From: Rhizobiaceae bacterium
Lineage (GTDB): Bacteria > Pseudomonadota > Alphaproteobacteria > Rhizobiales > Rhizobiaceae
DNA length: 6,401 nucleotides
Assembly (NCBI GenBank): GCA_028865845.1
Contig: JAGWJK010000258.1
Coordinates: forward strand, 1 to 6,401
Reading direction: 5' to 3'
Shown: positions 1-5,577 of the stretch, piece by piece
Position numbering within the stretch: the stretch's first letter is position 1
Layout of the letters: the number at the start of each line of letters is the position of its first letter
Made by a program: the position numbers and the translations under genes
Notes under the pieces: model-generated
The model's database searches: none
Told to the model about the DNA's origin: nothing
Seen by the model: only the letters and a program-made list of their open reading frames with translations

Positions 1-1
1 G

Positions 2-772
2 GTGATCGGCATCAACACCGCGATCTATTCGCCGAACGGCGGCAGCGTCGGCGTCGGTTTCGCCATCCCGTCCGATGAAGCCAAGGTGATCGTCGCCAAG
101 CTGCAGAAGAACGGTTCGATCGACCACGGCTATCTCGGCGTCCAAATTCAGTCGGTCACGCCCGATGTCGCCGATGCCGTCGGCCTCAGCAAGCCGGAAG
201 GCGCGCTGGTTGCCGGCGTCAACGACGGAACCCCGGCCGCAGAGGCAGGCGTAAAGTCTGGCGATATCGTAACGGCAGTCGGCAATGAAACGGTCAAGAC
301 TCCGAAGGACCTGTCGCGTCTGGTGGCTGATCTCTCGCCGGGCGACAAGAAGACCCTCTCTGTCTGGCGCGATGGCAAGAATGTCGATCTCAACGTGACG
401 GTCGGCGGTAACGACGACGGCCAGAAGCAGGCCGCCAACGACAATGGCGACGGCCAGGCTCATCCGGCCAACCAGCCGAGCCTCGGTATCGGCCTTGCCG
501 ATCTGACGCCTGATGTCCGCCAGCAGCTCGACCTGCCGCACGGCGTCAACGGCGCTGTCGTCGCCAGCGTCAACCCGGACAAGACGGCTGCTGCTGCCGG
601 CATCCAGACCGGCGACATCATCGTCTCGGTCAACGACAAGCCGGTCCGCGACGCCCATGAAGTCCAGAGCGCCGTCGCCGACGCAAGCAAGGCCGGCCGC
701 AAGTCCGTGCTGCTGCTGATCGAACGTGCTGGCAACAAGACCTTCGTAGCCGTGCCGTTCGCCGCCGCTTAA
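2..772 (+). CDS. degP: DegP/HtrA-family periplasmic serine protease, C-terminal part (5' end outside window)
   Basis: The first residues, IGINTAIYSPNGGSVGVGFAIPS as a block (residues 2-24), match the end of the trypsin-like domain of Do/DegP proteases. Two PDZ domains follow. PDZ1 spans about residues 43-135, with carboxylate-binding loop YLGV at 44-47 and the EAGVKSGDIV turn at 81-90. An Asn/Asp/Gln-rich linker runs about 136-158. PDZ2 spans about 159-253, with LGIGL at 161-165 and AAGIQTGDIIVSV at 198-210. DegP proteins are envelope protease/chaperones that degrade misfolded periplasmic proteins; the PDZ domains bind substrate C-termini and control oligomer assembly. The signal peptide and the His-Asp-Ser triad would lie upstream of the window, so activity cannot be judged here. 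The GTG at position 2 encodes an internal Val, not a start. The stop is TAA at 770-772. Family is certain; which of the several rhizobial DegP paralogues this is, is not. Confidence 0.95.
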   Translation: MIGINTAIYSPNGGSVGVGFAIPSDEAKVIVAKLQKNGSIDHGYLGVQIQSVTPDVADAVGLSKPEGALVAGVNDGTPAAEAGVKSGDIVTAVGNETVKTPKDLSRLVADLSPGDKKTLSVWRDGKNVDLNVTVGGNDDGQKQAANDNGDGQAHPANQPSLGIGLADLTPDVRQQLDLPHGVNGAVVASVNPDKTAAAAGIQTGDIIVSVNDKPVRDAHEVQSAVADASKAGRKSVLLLIERAGNKTFVAVPFAAA

Positions 773-793
773 GCTAGGCATCGTGCTACACCC

Positions 794-827
794 GCGCCCC
801 GCATTTGCCAAAACAAGTGCGGGGCGC
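794..827 (+). terminator. GC-rich stem-loop after the protease gene
   Basis: The arms 794-807 and 814-827 pair over 14 bp (one T-G wobble, at 804/817) around the 6-nt loop CCAAAA. The hairpin begins 21 nt after the TAA stop of the protease gene, a usual place for an intrinsic terminator. No clear T-run follows (the next bases are ACCATATTCG), so it may work with Rho, or mainly protect the mRNA 3' end. Confidence 0.65.
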
Positions 828-889
828 ACCATATTCGTGCAGACGCATTCACCCACAAACTATTGATTGCGATTGCCTTTTCAAAACCA

Positions 890-918
890 TTGCTTCGGCG
901 GCGATCTCACCGTAATTT
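890..918 (+). promoter_or_regulatory. Weak candidate promoter for the GNAT gene
   Basis: TTGCTT (890-895) and TAATTT (913-918) are separated by 17 nt. Each hexamer matches the sigma-70 consensus at only about half its positions. A start site near 925 would fall within the left arm of the inverted repeat at 922-950, which would fit control by a bound protein. No better pair was found in 773-1018, but this one is speculative. Confidence 0.2.
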
Positions 919-921
919 TGG

Positions 922-950
922 CGTAAATGATATGAAACTTGTCATTTACG
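922..950. promoter_or_regulatory. Perfect 9-bp inverted repeat upstream of the GNAT gene
   Basis: CGTAAATGA (922-930) is repeated in inverted form as TCATTTACG (942-950), with an 11-nt spacer, so the half-site centres are 20 bp (about two helical turns) apart. An overlapping shorter repeat, TTGTC (939-943) / GACAA (950-954), shares the right arm. The position, 68 bp before the GNAT start, and the A/T-rich arms suggest an operator for a dimeric regulator. As RNA it could also form a modest hairpin with an 11-nt loop. I do not recognise the site as belonging to a known regulator. Confidence 0.45.
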
Positions 951-1018
951 ACAATATTCTCTTCACTTGTCCTCTCCTATGTTGCGGCCATCGACATTGA
1001 TGGAGCAGGTGCATTCGG

Positions 1019-1732
1019 ATGGACGCTTATCGTGATTTCAGAGACATTAACCCGGGCGTCCGGTCGAACCCGGTTTGGGCGGCACTGACCTCCGGCAACC
1101 GCGATCTGGCGGAAGGTGGCACTCTTGCATTGCGCTATCCCTCCGATATCGCTCCCTTTGCCGCGGTGAAAGAACCGACGCCGGCGGCCTTCGAGGAACT
1201 CTCGGCGCTTATCACTGAGAATGGCCGGGCGGCTCTTGTCACCGTCAACCCGATCATGCCGCCGGAAACGCTCGAAATTCAGATGACGGCACCGATCCTG
1301 CAGATGGAAGCGACACGCCGGCTGCCTCATCCGACAGCGACGGTCGAGATCGTGACACTCGGAGCCAACGATGTGTCCGAGATGATGCAGCTCACGGAAC
1401 TCACCAAACCCGGTCCGTTCGGGCCCAGAACCTATACTCTCGGCAGATACATCGGCATCCGCATCGACGGCCAGCTGGCCGCCATGGCCGGCGAACGTAT
1501 GCGGTTCGACGATCGCGTCGAGGTCAGCGCAGTCTGCGTGCATCCGGATTTCCGGCGCAGGGGCTATGCCGAACTTCTGATCACGACGCTCATGGACGAT
1601 TTGGAGCGCAACAACAAAGTGCCGGTCCTGCACGTCTTTGCCAGCAACGCCGGTGCAATCTCGCTTTACGAGCGCCTCGGCTTCAGGATTGCGCAGGAAC
1701 TGCACGTGACGAGCCTGGGCCGCCGGCTCTAG
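1019..1732 (+). CDS. GNAT-family N-acetyltransferase (FR47-like)
   Basis: The 237-residue protein has a GNAT fold in its second half (about 109-225). It shows the beta4 strand VEVSAVCVHPDFR (167-179), the acetyl-CoA pyrophosphate-binding motif RRRGYA (179-184, the R/Q-x-x-G-x-A signature) and the C-terminal NAGAISLYERLGF segment (210-222), all typical of FR47-like acetyltransferases. Such enzymes transfer an acetyl group from acetyl-CoA to an amine; the substrate cannot be deduced. The N-terminal hundred residues carry no motif I recognise and may be a degenerate GNAT-like half. The ATG at 1019 is preceded by GGAG (1002-1005) and AGG (1007-1009, 9 nt spacing). No signal peptide or membrane segment is seen, so it should be cytoplasmic. 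It appears monocistronic: a terminated gene lies upstream and a convergent gene downstream. Confidence 0.88.
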   Translation: MDAYRDFRDINPGVRSNPVWAALTSGNRDLAEGGTLALRYPSDIAPFAAVKEPTPAAFEELSALITENGRAALVTVNPIMPPETLEIQMTAPILQMEATRRLPHPTATVEIVTLGANDVSEMMQLTELTKPGPFGPRTYTLGRYIGIRIDGQLAAMAGERMRFDDRVEVSAVCVHPDFRRRGYAELLITTLMDDLERNNKVPVLHVFASNAGAISLYERLGFRIAQELHVTSLGRRL

Positions 1733-1739
1733 CCGGCGG
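1720..1739. terminator. Hairpin over the GNAT stop codon, between convergent genes
   Basis: CCGCCGGC (1720-1727) pairs perfectly with GCCGGCGG (1732-1739) around the loop TCTA. The TAG stop of the GNAT gene (1730-1732) sits in the loop and right arm. As a perfect palindrome it would form in transcripts from either strand, and the oppositely oriented oxidoreductase gene ends only 52 bp further on. There is no T-run on either side, so terminator function is inferred from the GC-rich stem and the convergent location. Confidence 0.45.
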
Positions 1740-1791
1740 AAGGGTGCTATTGCTGTCGCCAGGCGAATCTCTATCTGAAGCGTCGCGCAGG

Positions 1792-2673
1792 CTATCGGAA
1801 GATGGCGAGATTTTCGGTCAGCCACTGGCTGAGAGATCTCGGACGCTCGCCAGTCAGTTCTTCGACCGTCGACGTCGTTTCGCCGAGGATCGATTCACGG
1901 TAGACCTGATCCAGCCCGAGAAGGATATCCACGACCATCGACGGCAGACCGCTCGACGCCAGCTTCGCTCGCTGCTGCTCGAGGGAGAGATGGCCGTAAG
2001 TGACCGGACGACCAAGAAGGACGGATAGTTCTTCCGCCACCTGCGGCAAGGTCCACGCACGCTGGCCGGTCAGGTGATAGGCACGCTGGGATTCGGGTTG
2101 GACATCTTCATGAAGCGCGACATGCGCCACTTTGGCAACATCCAGCGTATCGATGAAGTTCACACGCCCGTTGCCGGCAGCCCCCGCCCATGTGTCGGCG
2201 ACGATATCGGCAGCGGCGCGCTTGAGCACATCAGCGAATGCCGAAGGCCTCAGAACCGTCGAGGCGATGGGCTGCCGAGCCAGATGTGCTTCGATCTCCA
2301 TATGCCAGGCGAAAGGATTGAGCCGGCTCGCCGGCCCCATCGCGGAGATCTTGACGATATGCCGGACACCGGCGGCAACGGCATTGTCGATCAATGCGAT
2401 TTCATTGGCGACCTGCTGGGCCGACGTGCCATGAGAAATGAACAGGCGATCGGCGCCGGTGAGCGCATCTCTCAGCGTTTCCGGCCGATCAAAATCCACG
2501 GCGGCGACATCGACCCCGGAAGGCAGTTTCTCTCCGCCCGGTTGACGGGTCAAGACGACGAGTTCCGCCTGATCGGCGATCAGCAGGCTGGTCAGAGCCA
2601 GTCCAATACGGCCGGTCGCACCGGCGATGGCGATGCGGGTGTTTCCGATTGAATTTGAAAAATCTTGTGGCAT
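1792..2673 (-). CDS. NmrA-like NAD(P)-binding oxidoreductase (atypical SDR)
   Basis: The 293-residue protein opens with a Rossmann strand and glycine motif, RIAIAGATGRIG (about 13-24), which binds NAD(P). It continues with a DVAAVDFDRPETLRDAL segment (55-71), ADRLFIS (74-80), GVRHIVKIS (102-110) and the TVLRPSAF block (139-146). This is the pattern of NmrA-like / atypical short-chain dehydrogenases such as QorB-type quinone reductases. The classical YxxxK catalytic pair is not evident, as is usual in this branch, so the reaction is uncertain: quinone or other electrophile reduction, or redox sensing. The start was set at ATG 2673-2671 because AGGGAG (2687-2682) lies 8 nt upstream. A longer frame from a TTG at 2715 would begin within the palindrome region and adds 14 residues with no family character. 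It is divergent from a TetR gene across 80 bp, and the shared palindromes predict repression by that protein. Confidence 0.87.
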   Translation of the reverse strand: MPQDFSNSIGNTRIAIAGATGRIGLALTSLLIADQAELVVLTRQPGGEKLPSGVDVAAVDFDRPETLRDALTGADRLFISHGTSAQQVANEIALIDNAVAAGVRHIVKISAMGPASRLNPFAWHMEIEAHLARQPIASTVLRPSAFADVLKRAAADIVADTWAGAAGNGRVNFIDTLDVAKVAHVALHEDVQPESQRAYHLTGQRAWTLPQVAEELSVLLGRPVTYGHLSLEQQRAKLASSGLPSMVVDILLGLDQVYRESILGETTSTVEELTGERPRSLSQWLTENLAIFR

Positions 2674-2693
2674 GGAACGGACTCCCTCTATAT
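2664..2693 (+). promoter_or_regulatory. Candidate promoter for the TetR gene
   Basis: CTTGTG (2664-2669) and CTATAT (2688-2693) are 18 nt apart and resemble the rhizobial housekeeping consensus CTTGAC-N17-CTATAT; the -10 matches exactly. Transcription would start near 2700, inside the first palindrome, giving a leader of about 54 nt to the TetR start. The -35 overlaps the first codons of the divergent oxidoreductase gene. The element and its geometry support autorepression, but no experiment is implied. Confidence 0.45.
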
Positions 2694-2714
2694 GTTGGAA
2701 TGATCGTTCCAACA
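2693..2714. promoter_or_regulatory. Probable TetR operator 1
   Basis: The core TTGGAATGATCGTTCCAA (2695-2712) is a near-perfect palindrome centred on GATC. With flanking bases, 10 of 11 pairs match over 2693-2714. It abuts the candidate tetR -10 (2688-2693) and would lie over the expected start sites of both divergent transcripts. Placement in a TetR-oxidoreductase divergent spacer, and the near-identical second copy, make it the likely binding site of the adjacent TetR protein (inference). Confidence 0.78.
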
Positions 2715-2743
2715 AACTTGGACTGATCGTTCCAAGATGTCAA
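2715..2743 (-). promoter_or_regulatory. Candidate promoter for the NmrA-like oxidoreductase gene
   Basis: On the minus strand a perfect TTGACA (2743-2738) is followed after 17 nt by CAAGTT (2720-2715), a poor -10. The -35 is the best in this spacer, and a start near 2708 would leave about 35 nt before the ATG at 2673, enough for the visible ribosome binding site. Operator 2 lies between the two hexamers. The weak -10 keeps confidence low. Confidence 0.35.
2717..2736. promoter_or_regulatory. Probable TetR operator 2
   Basis: TTGGACTGATCGTTCCAA (2718-2735) matches operator 1 at 17 of 18 positions, with the centre shifted by 23 bp. Outer C/G bases extend it to 20 bp, with 8 of 10 pairs matching. 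It sits within the spacer of the candidate minus-strand promoter whose -35 is TTGACA at 2743-2738, so a bound repressor would block oxidoreductase transcription. The lower symmetry suggests a weaker site than operator 1. Confidence 0.75.
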
Positions 2744-2753
2744 GTGAGGACAA

Positions 2754-3332
2754 ATGAGCGGAAAGGCACAGTTCGACGAGGCGTCCGTCATTGGCGCCGC
2801 CGTCTCGGTTTTTTGGCGCCAAGGCTATGCAGCCGCTTCGATCAGTGATCTGACCGAGGCCACTGGCCTGTCGCGCTCCAGCCTGTATCAGCGGTTCGGC
2901 GACAAGGACGGATTGTTTAGGGAAGCCTTGGCTACGTACACCCAACGTGTCCTCGACCGCATGAATACTGCCAAGGCAGAGACCGCGCGCGGCACGCTGG
3001 AAGCGATCTTGCGAGGATTTTTGCCCGACGCATCGAAATCACGGCCGCCGGGCTGCCTGATCGCCCGAAGTTGCGTCGAAAAGGACGAACTCACCAGCGC
3101 CGGACAGACTGCTGCACTTTCGGCAGCAGCAAGACAGCGCGATATATTTGCTTCGCTCCTGCGCAGGGGAATAGCCGACGGAGAGTTGAAACCGGACGCC
3201 GATGTCGATGCCCTCGCCTGGTATTATCTCGGCGTGTTGCAGGCTGCGCTTAATTTTCCCCATGCCGGGGCTGACAGCGAAACGCTGCATCATATGATCG
3301 ACGCGGCCATGACGGTCTGGCCGGTCAAGTGA
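2754..3332 (+). CDS. TetR/AcrR-family transcriptional regulator
   Basis: The 192-residue length is typical of the family. The N-terminal DNA-binding domain spans about residues 8-56: the FWRQGYAAASISDLTEATGLS stretch (20-40) covers helices 1-2, and the recognition region RSSLYQRFGDKDGLF (41-55) is the canonical TetR signature. The C-terminal half is the ligand and dimer domain and includes the PPGCLIARSC segment (98-107), a Gly-Cys-Leu pattern I associate with AcrR/QacR-like members. Cys101 and Cys107 could be redox-sensitive, but that is speculation. The ATG at 2754 is preceded by GTGAGGA (2744-2750) at a rather short spacing of 3-4 nt; there is no other sensible in-frame start. It is divergent from the NmrA-like gene and upstream of an exporter on the same strand. 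Autoregulation and repression of the oxidoreductase through the two palindromes are inferred from position. The inducer is unknown. Confidence 0.93.
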   Translation: MSGKAQFDEASVIGAAVSVFWRQGYAAASISDLTEATGLSRSSLYQRFGDKDGLFREALATYTQRVLDRMNTAKAETARGTLEAILRGFLPDASKSRPPGCLIARSCVEKDELTSAGQTAALSAAARQRDIFASLLRRGIADGELKPDADVDALAWYYLGVLQAALNFPHAGADSETLHHMIDAAMTVWPVK

Positions 3333-3386
3333 GCCCGGCCCCTTCTGTAGAAAATTGCTCCCGCATATCTTCTCCGAATTTCACGA

Positions 3387-3402
3387 AGCCTCGAGCGAGG
3401 CT
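3387..3402. terminator. Small hairpin in the tetR-exporter spacer
   Basis: AGCCTC (3387-3392) and GAGGCT (3397-3402) are perfectly complementary around a 4-nt loop, 54 nt after the TetR stop. A weaker hairpin, GGCCGG/CCGGCC (3319-3324 and 3335-3340), spans the TetR stop codon itself. Neither is followed by a T-run. Together they suggest, without proving, that tetR transcription ends before the exporter gene. Confidence 0.3.
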
Positions 3403-3429
3403 GACCCGAGTACACGTTTCGACCTTCGC

Positions 3430-3443
3430 TCGTGACATCACGA
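3430..3443. promoter_or_regulatory. Short palindrome upstream of the exporter promoter
   Basis: TCGTGA-CA-TCACGA is a 14-bp inverted repeat with 6-bp arms and a 2-bp spacer, ending 29 bp before the candidate exporter -35. It bears no resemblance to the tetR/nmrA palindromes, so if it is an operator another regulator would use it. It could be chance. Confidence 0.25.
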
Positions 3444-3472
3444 CCGACATACAATTCGGCGCGCAAATTGAC

Positions 3473-3502
3473 TTGCCATCGCCAAACGCATGCCCGTATA
3501 GA
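3473..3502 (+). promoter_or_regulatory. Candidate promoter for the MFS exporter
   Basis: TTGCCA (3473-3478, five of six matches to TTGACA) and TATAGA (3497-3502, four of six to TATAAT) are 18 nt apart, at the start of a locally AT-rich stretch (3497-3537). A start near 3509 would give a leader of about 43 nt to the TTG start codon at 3552. It lies inside an upstream open extension of the exporter frame, supporting the view that the extension is not translated. Confidence 0.45.
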
Positions 3503-3551
3503 GATATTTACGAATCTATCCTCATATATCTTTATCAGACAGGTTTGCGCC

Positions 3552-5285
3552 TTGGCCTCGCACGCATCGCAATCGAAGACCGCTGACGACGACAATTACA
3601 AATGGGTCGTGCTGAGCAATACGACGCTCGGCATGCTCGCTGCGGCGATCAACAGCTCCATTCTATTGATCAGCCTGCCGGCCGTCTTCCGCGGCATTGG
3701 CCTCAAGGCATTGGATCCCGGCAACATCAACTACCTGCTCTGGGCGATCATCGGCTATATGATCTCGGTCGCCGTGCTCGTCGTCGCCTTCGGACGCCTC
3801 GGCGATCAGTTCGGCCGCGTGAAGATGTACAATCTCGGCTTTGCGGTGTTCACGGCCTCGTCCGTTGCCCTCAGCCTGCTGCCCGGCCAGGGCGATTTCG
3901 CCGCGATCTACCTGATCACGGTGCGCATCATCCAGGGTGTTGGCGGCGCGCTGATCATGGCCAATTCCACCGCCATTCTGACCGATGTCTTCCCGCCGCA
4001 TCAGCGCGGCCTTGCACTCGGAATCAACGTGGTCGCAGCCATCGGGGGACAATTCGTCGGCCTGTTGATCGGCGGGCTGCTTGCCGACACCAACTGGCGG
4101 CTGGTCTTTTGGATAAACGTGCCCTTTGGCCTCATCGGCACCATCTGGGCCTATTGGAAATTGCGGGAAATTCCCAATCGCGTCTCTCACAAGATCGACT
4201 GGACCGGCAACATCACCTTCGGCCTCGGCCTCATCCTGATCCTGACCGCAATCACCTACGGCATTCAGCCCTACGGCGATCAGGTCATGGCGTGGCTGAG
4301 CCCGAAAGTGCTTATCCTATTCGGCCTCGGTATTCTTTCTCTGTTGATCTTCATCGTGGCGGAACGGCGCATCGAAAAGCCGATGCTGGATTTCCATCTT
4401 TTCCAGATTCCGGCCTTTGCCTACGGCAATATTGCCAATCTGACCTCGGCCATCGCCCGCGGCGGCCTGCAATTCATGCTGATTATCTGGCTGCAGGGGA
4501 TCTGGCTGCCGCTGCACGGCTATTCCTTCGAGGAGACGCCGCTGTGGTCGGCGATCTTCATGCTGCCGCTGACCGCCGGCTTCCTGCTTGGCGGACCGAT
4601 CGCCGGCTATTTTTCGGATCGCATCGGCGGTATGCCCTTTGCCATCGGCGGTATGCTGCTCGGCGCGGCAAGCTTCGTGGCCTTGATGGTGCTACCTTCG
4701 GATTTCTCCTACCTGCTGTTTGCAACGCTGCTTTTCGGCAACGGCCTAGGCTCCGGCCTGTTCGTCGCGCCGAACGCGACGCAGATCATGAACTCCGTGC
4801 CGAAGCGCGAGCGCGGACAGGCCTCCGGCATGCGCGCAACGACGACGAATGCCGGCCAGGTATTGTCGATCGGCCTGTTCTTCAGCCTGATGCTCGTCGG
4901 CCTTGCGCAGGAACTGCCGCAGTCGATGGAGGCTGGGCTTCTCGCCGAGCACGTACCGGCGGAGATCGCTCATCAGGTCGCCGCAACGCCACCGGTCGCT
5001 TCCCTTTTTGCCGCTTTCCTCGGCTACAACCCGATGGGCGAACTCATCCCGCCAACGGTTTTGCAGTCGCTACCGCCCGAAAGCGTCGCGGCATTGACCG
5101 GCAAGTCCTTCTTTCCAGCCCTGATGTCAGCGCCGTTCAAGCATGGACTTCTCTACGCCTTCTCGTTCTCGGCGATCCTTTATCTGCTTGCAGCGCTCTG
5201 CTCTTGGCGCGGTGGGTCCGATATCGTCGAAGAGACGGCGGAACTCGCCATTCCCGAGAAAAGGCGAGCGTCCGCAATGAAGTGA
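3552..5285 (+). CDS. DHA2-type (14-TM) MFS efflux transporter
   Basis: This is a 577-residue inner-membrane protein. The TM1 region YKWVVLSNTTLGMLAAAINSS as a block (16-36) leads to MFS motif A, GRLGDQFGRVK (81-91), then the motif B region VRIIQGVGGALIMANS (124-139) and the GINVVAAIGGQFVGLLIGG / NWRLVFWINVPFG segment (157-193). That is the pattern of EmrB/QacA-like drug:H+ antiporters with 14 segments. A second motif A-like turn, GYFSDRIGG, is at 352-360. A hydrophilic stretch of about 70 residues (456-528) precedes the last membrane helix (about 530-550). It likely exports a toxic or amphipathic compound by proton antiport; the substrate is unknown. The start is TTG 3552, with ACAGG (AGG 3541-3543) 8 nt upstream. 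The frame stays open to a GTG at 3432, but those 40 residues lack family character and contain the candidate promoter. It stops only 7 bp from the convergent small gene. Confidence 0.9.
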   Translation: MASHASQSKTADDDNYKWVVLSNTTLGMLAAAINSSILLISLPAVFRGIGLKALDPGNINYLLWAIIGYMISVAVLVVAFGRLGDQFGRVKMYNLGFAVFTASSVALSLLPGQGDFAAIYLITVRIIQGVGGALIMANSTAILTDVFPPHQRGLALGINVVAAIGGQFVGLLIGGLLADTNWRLVFWINVPFGLIGTIWAYWKLREIPNRVSHKIDWTGNITFGLGLILILTAITYGIQPYGDQVMAWLSPKVLILFGLGILSLLIFIVAERRIEKPMLDFHLFQIPAFAYGNIANLTSAIARGGLQFMLIIWLQGIWLPLHGYSFEETPLWSAIFMLPLTAGFLLGGPIAGYFSDRIGGMPFAIGGMLLGAASFVALMVLPSDFSYLLFATLLFGNGLGSGLFVAPNATQIMNSVPKRERGQASGMRATTTNAGQVLSIGLFFSLMLVGLAQELPQSMEAGLLAEHVPAEIAHQVAATPPVASLFAAFLGYNPMGELIPPTVLQSLPPESVAALTGKSFFPALMSAPFKHGLLYAFSFSAILYLLAALCSWRGGSDIVEETAELAIPEKRRASAMK

Positions 5286-5292
5286 GCTCGCG

Positions 5293-5562
5293 TCAAGCTA
5301 TTGCGTGCGCATAGAGCTGCAGCCCGGCGGAGACGAAGGCCAGCCAAAGGACTTCACTCCAATGGTTGAGCGAACGGGCCGAATAGCGCTGCCGCGTCAA
5401 AACGGCGACTGCCGCCATCAGCAGCGCATAGAGCTGAAAACAATAGGCGGCCGATAGAAGATGGTTCGGCCCGGAAAGCATAGCGATCAGCGTTGCAACG
5501 ATGCATTTTATCGCGAAACGATTGATCGTGGCGCGAGACGTCTGGTCCAATTCGATATGCAT
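5293..5562 (-). CDS. Small multi-pass membrane protein, function unknown
   Basis: The 89-residue protein has three hydrophobic stretches: about 16-30, 34-55 and 69-87. Between the second and third is a basic loop (RQRYSARS, 57-64), whose charge suggests a cytoplasmic side. A short motif, QLYA, occurs in both the second (43-46) and third (82-85) hydrophobic stretches. I do not recognise a named family. Reality is supported by GAGG (5574-5571) 8 nt before the ATG at 5562-5560, G/C-rich third codon positions on this strand, and a second small gene 15 bp upstream, indicating a two-gene operon. The opposite-strand reading has an implausible composition. The start codon lies inside the palindrome CGATATGCATATCG (5553-5566), which could partly mask it in mRNA. 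The stop faces the exporter stop at 7 bp. Confidence 0.75.
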   Translation of the reverse strand: MHIELDQTSRATINRFAIKCIVATLIAMLSGPNHLLSAAYCFQLYALLMAAVAVLTRQRYSARSLNHWSEVLWLAFVSAGLQLYAHAIA

Positions 5563-5577
5563 ATCGCAAGCCTCGGG

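Noticed and set aside
1396..1425. GGAAC...CGTT pattern resembling an EcfG (general stress sigma) promoter inside the GNAT gene
   Set aside because: The spacing (15 nt) is shorter than the usual 16-17, and it lies within coding sequence with no gene to serve.
977..1825. 282-codon open frame antisense to the GNAT gene
   Set aside because: It shows no recognisable domain and an odd His/Arg/Cys-rich composition, and it fully overlaps a well-supported gene.
2074..2652. 192-codon open frame antisense to the NmrA-like gene
   Set aside because: It is a shadow of the oxidoreductase frame; there is no ribosome binding site or family match, whereas the minus-strand frame has a glycine motif and conserved blocks.
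1792..2715. Longer version of the NmrA-like protein from a TTG at 2715
   Set aside because: The extra 14 codons would begin within the palindrome region and have no supporting ribosome binding site, while ATG 2673 has AGGGAG 8 nt upstream.
2737..2757. Six-residue leader peptide frame (MSSEDK) whose stop overlaps the TetR start as ATGA
   Set aside because: It has no ribosome binding site, and its start abuts operator 2. A frame this short is expected by chance.
3602..5314. 570-codon open frame in another frame of the exporter gene
   Set aside because: The translation is rich in Arg, Ala, Pro and His with no domain or membrane pattern. It is a by-product of G/C-rich third positions in the exporter, whose frame carries clear MFS motifs.
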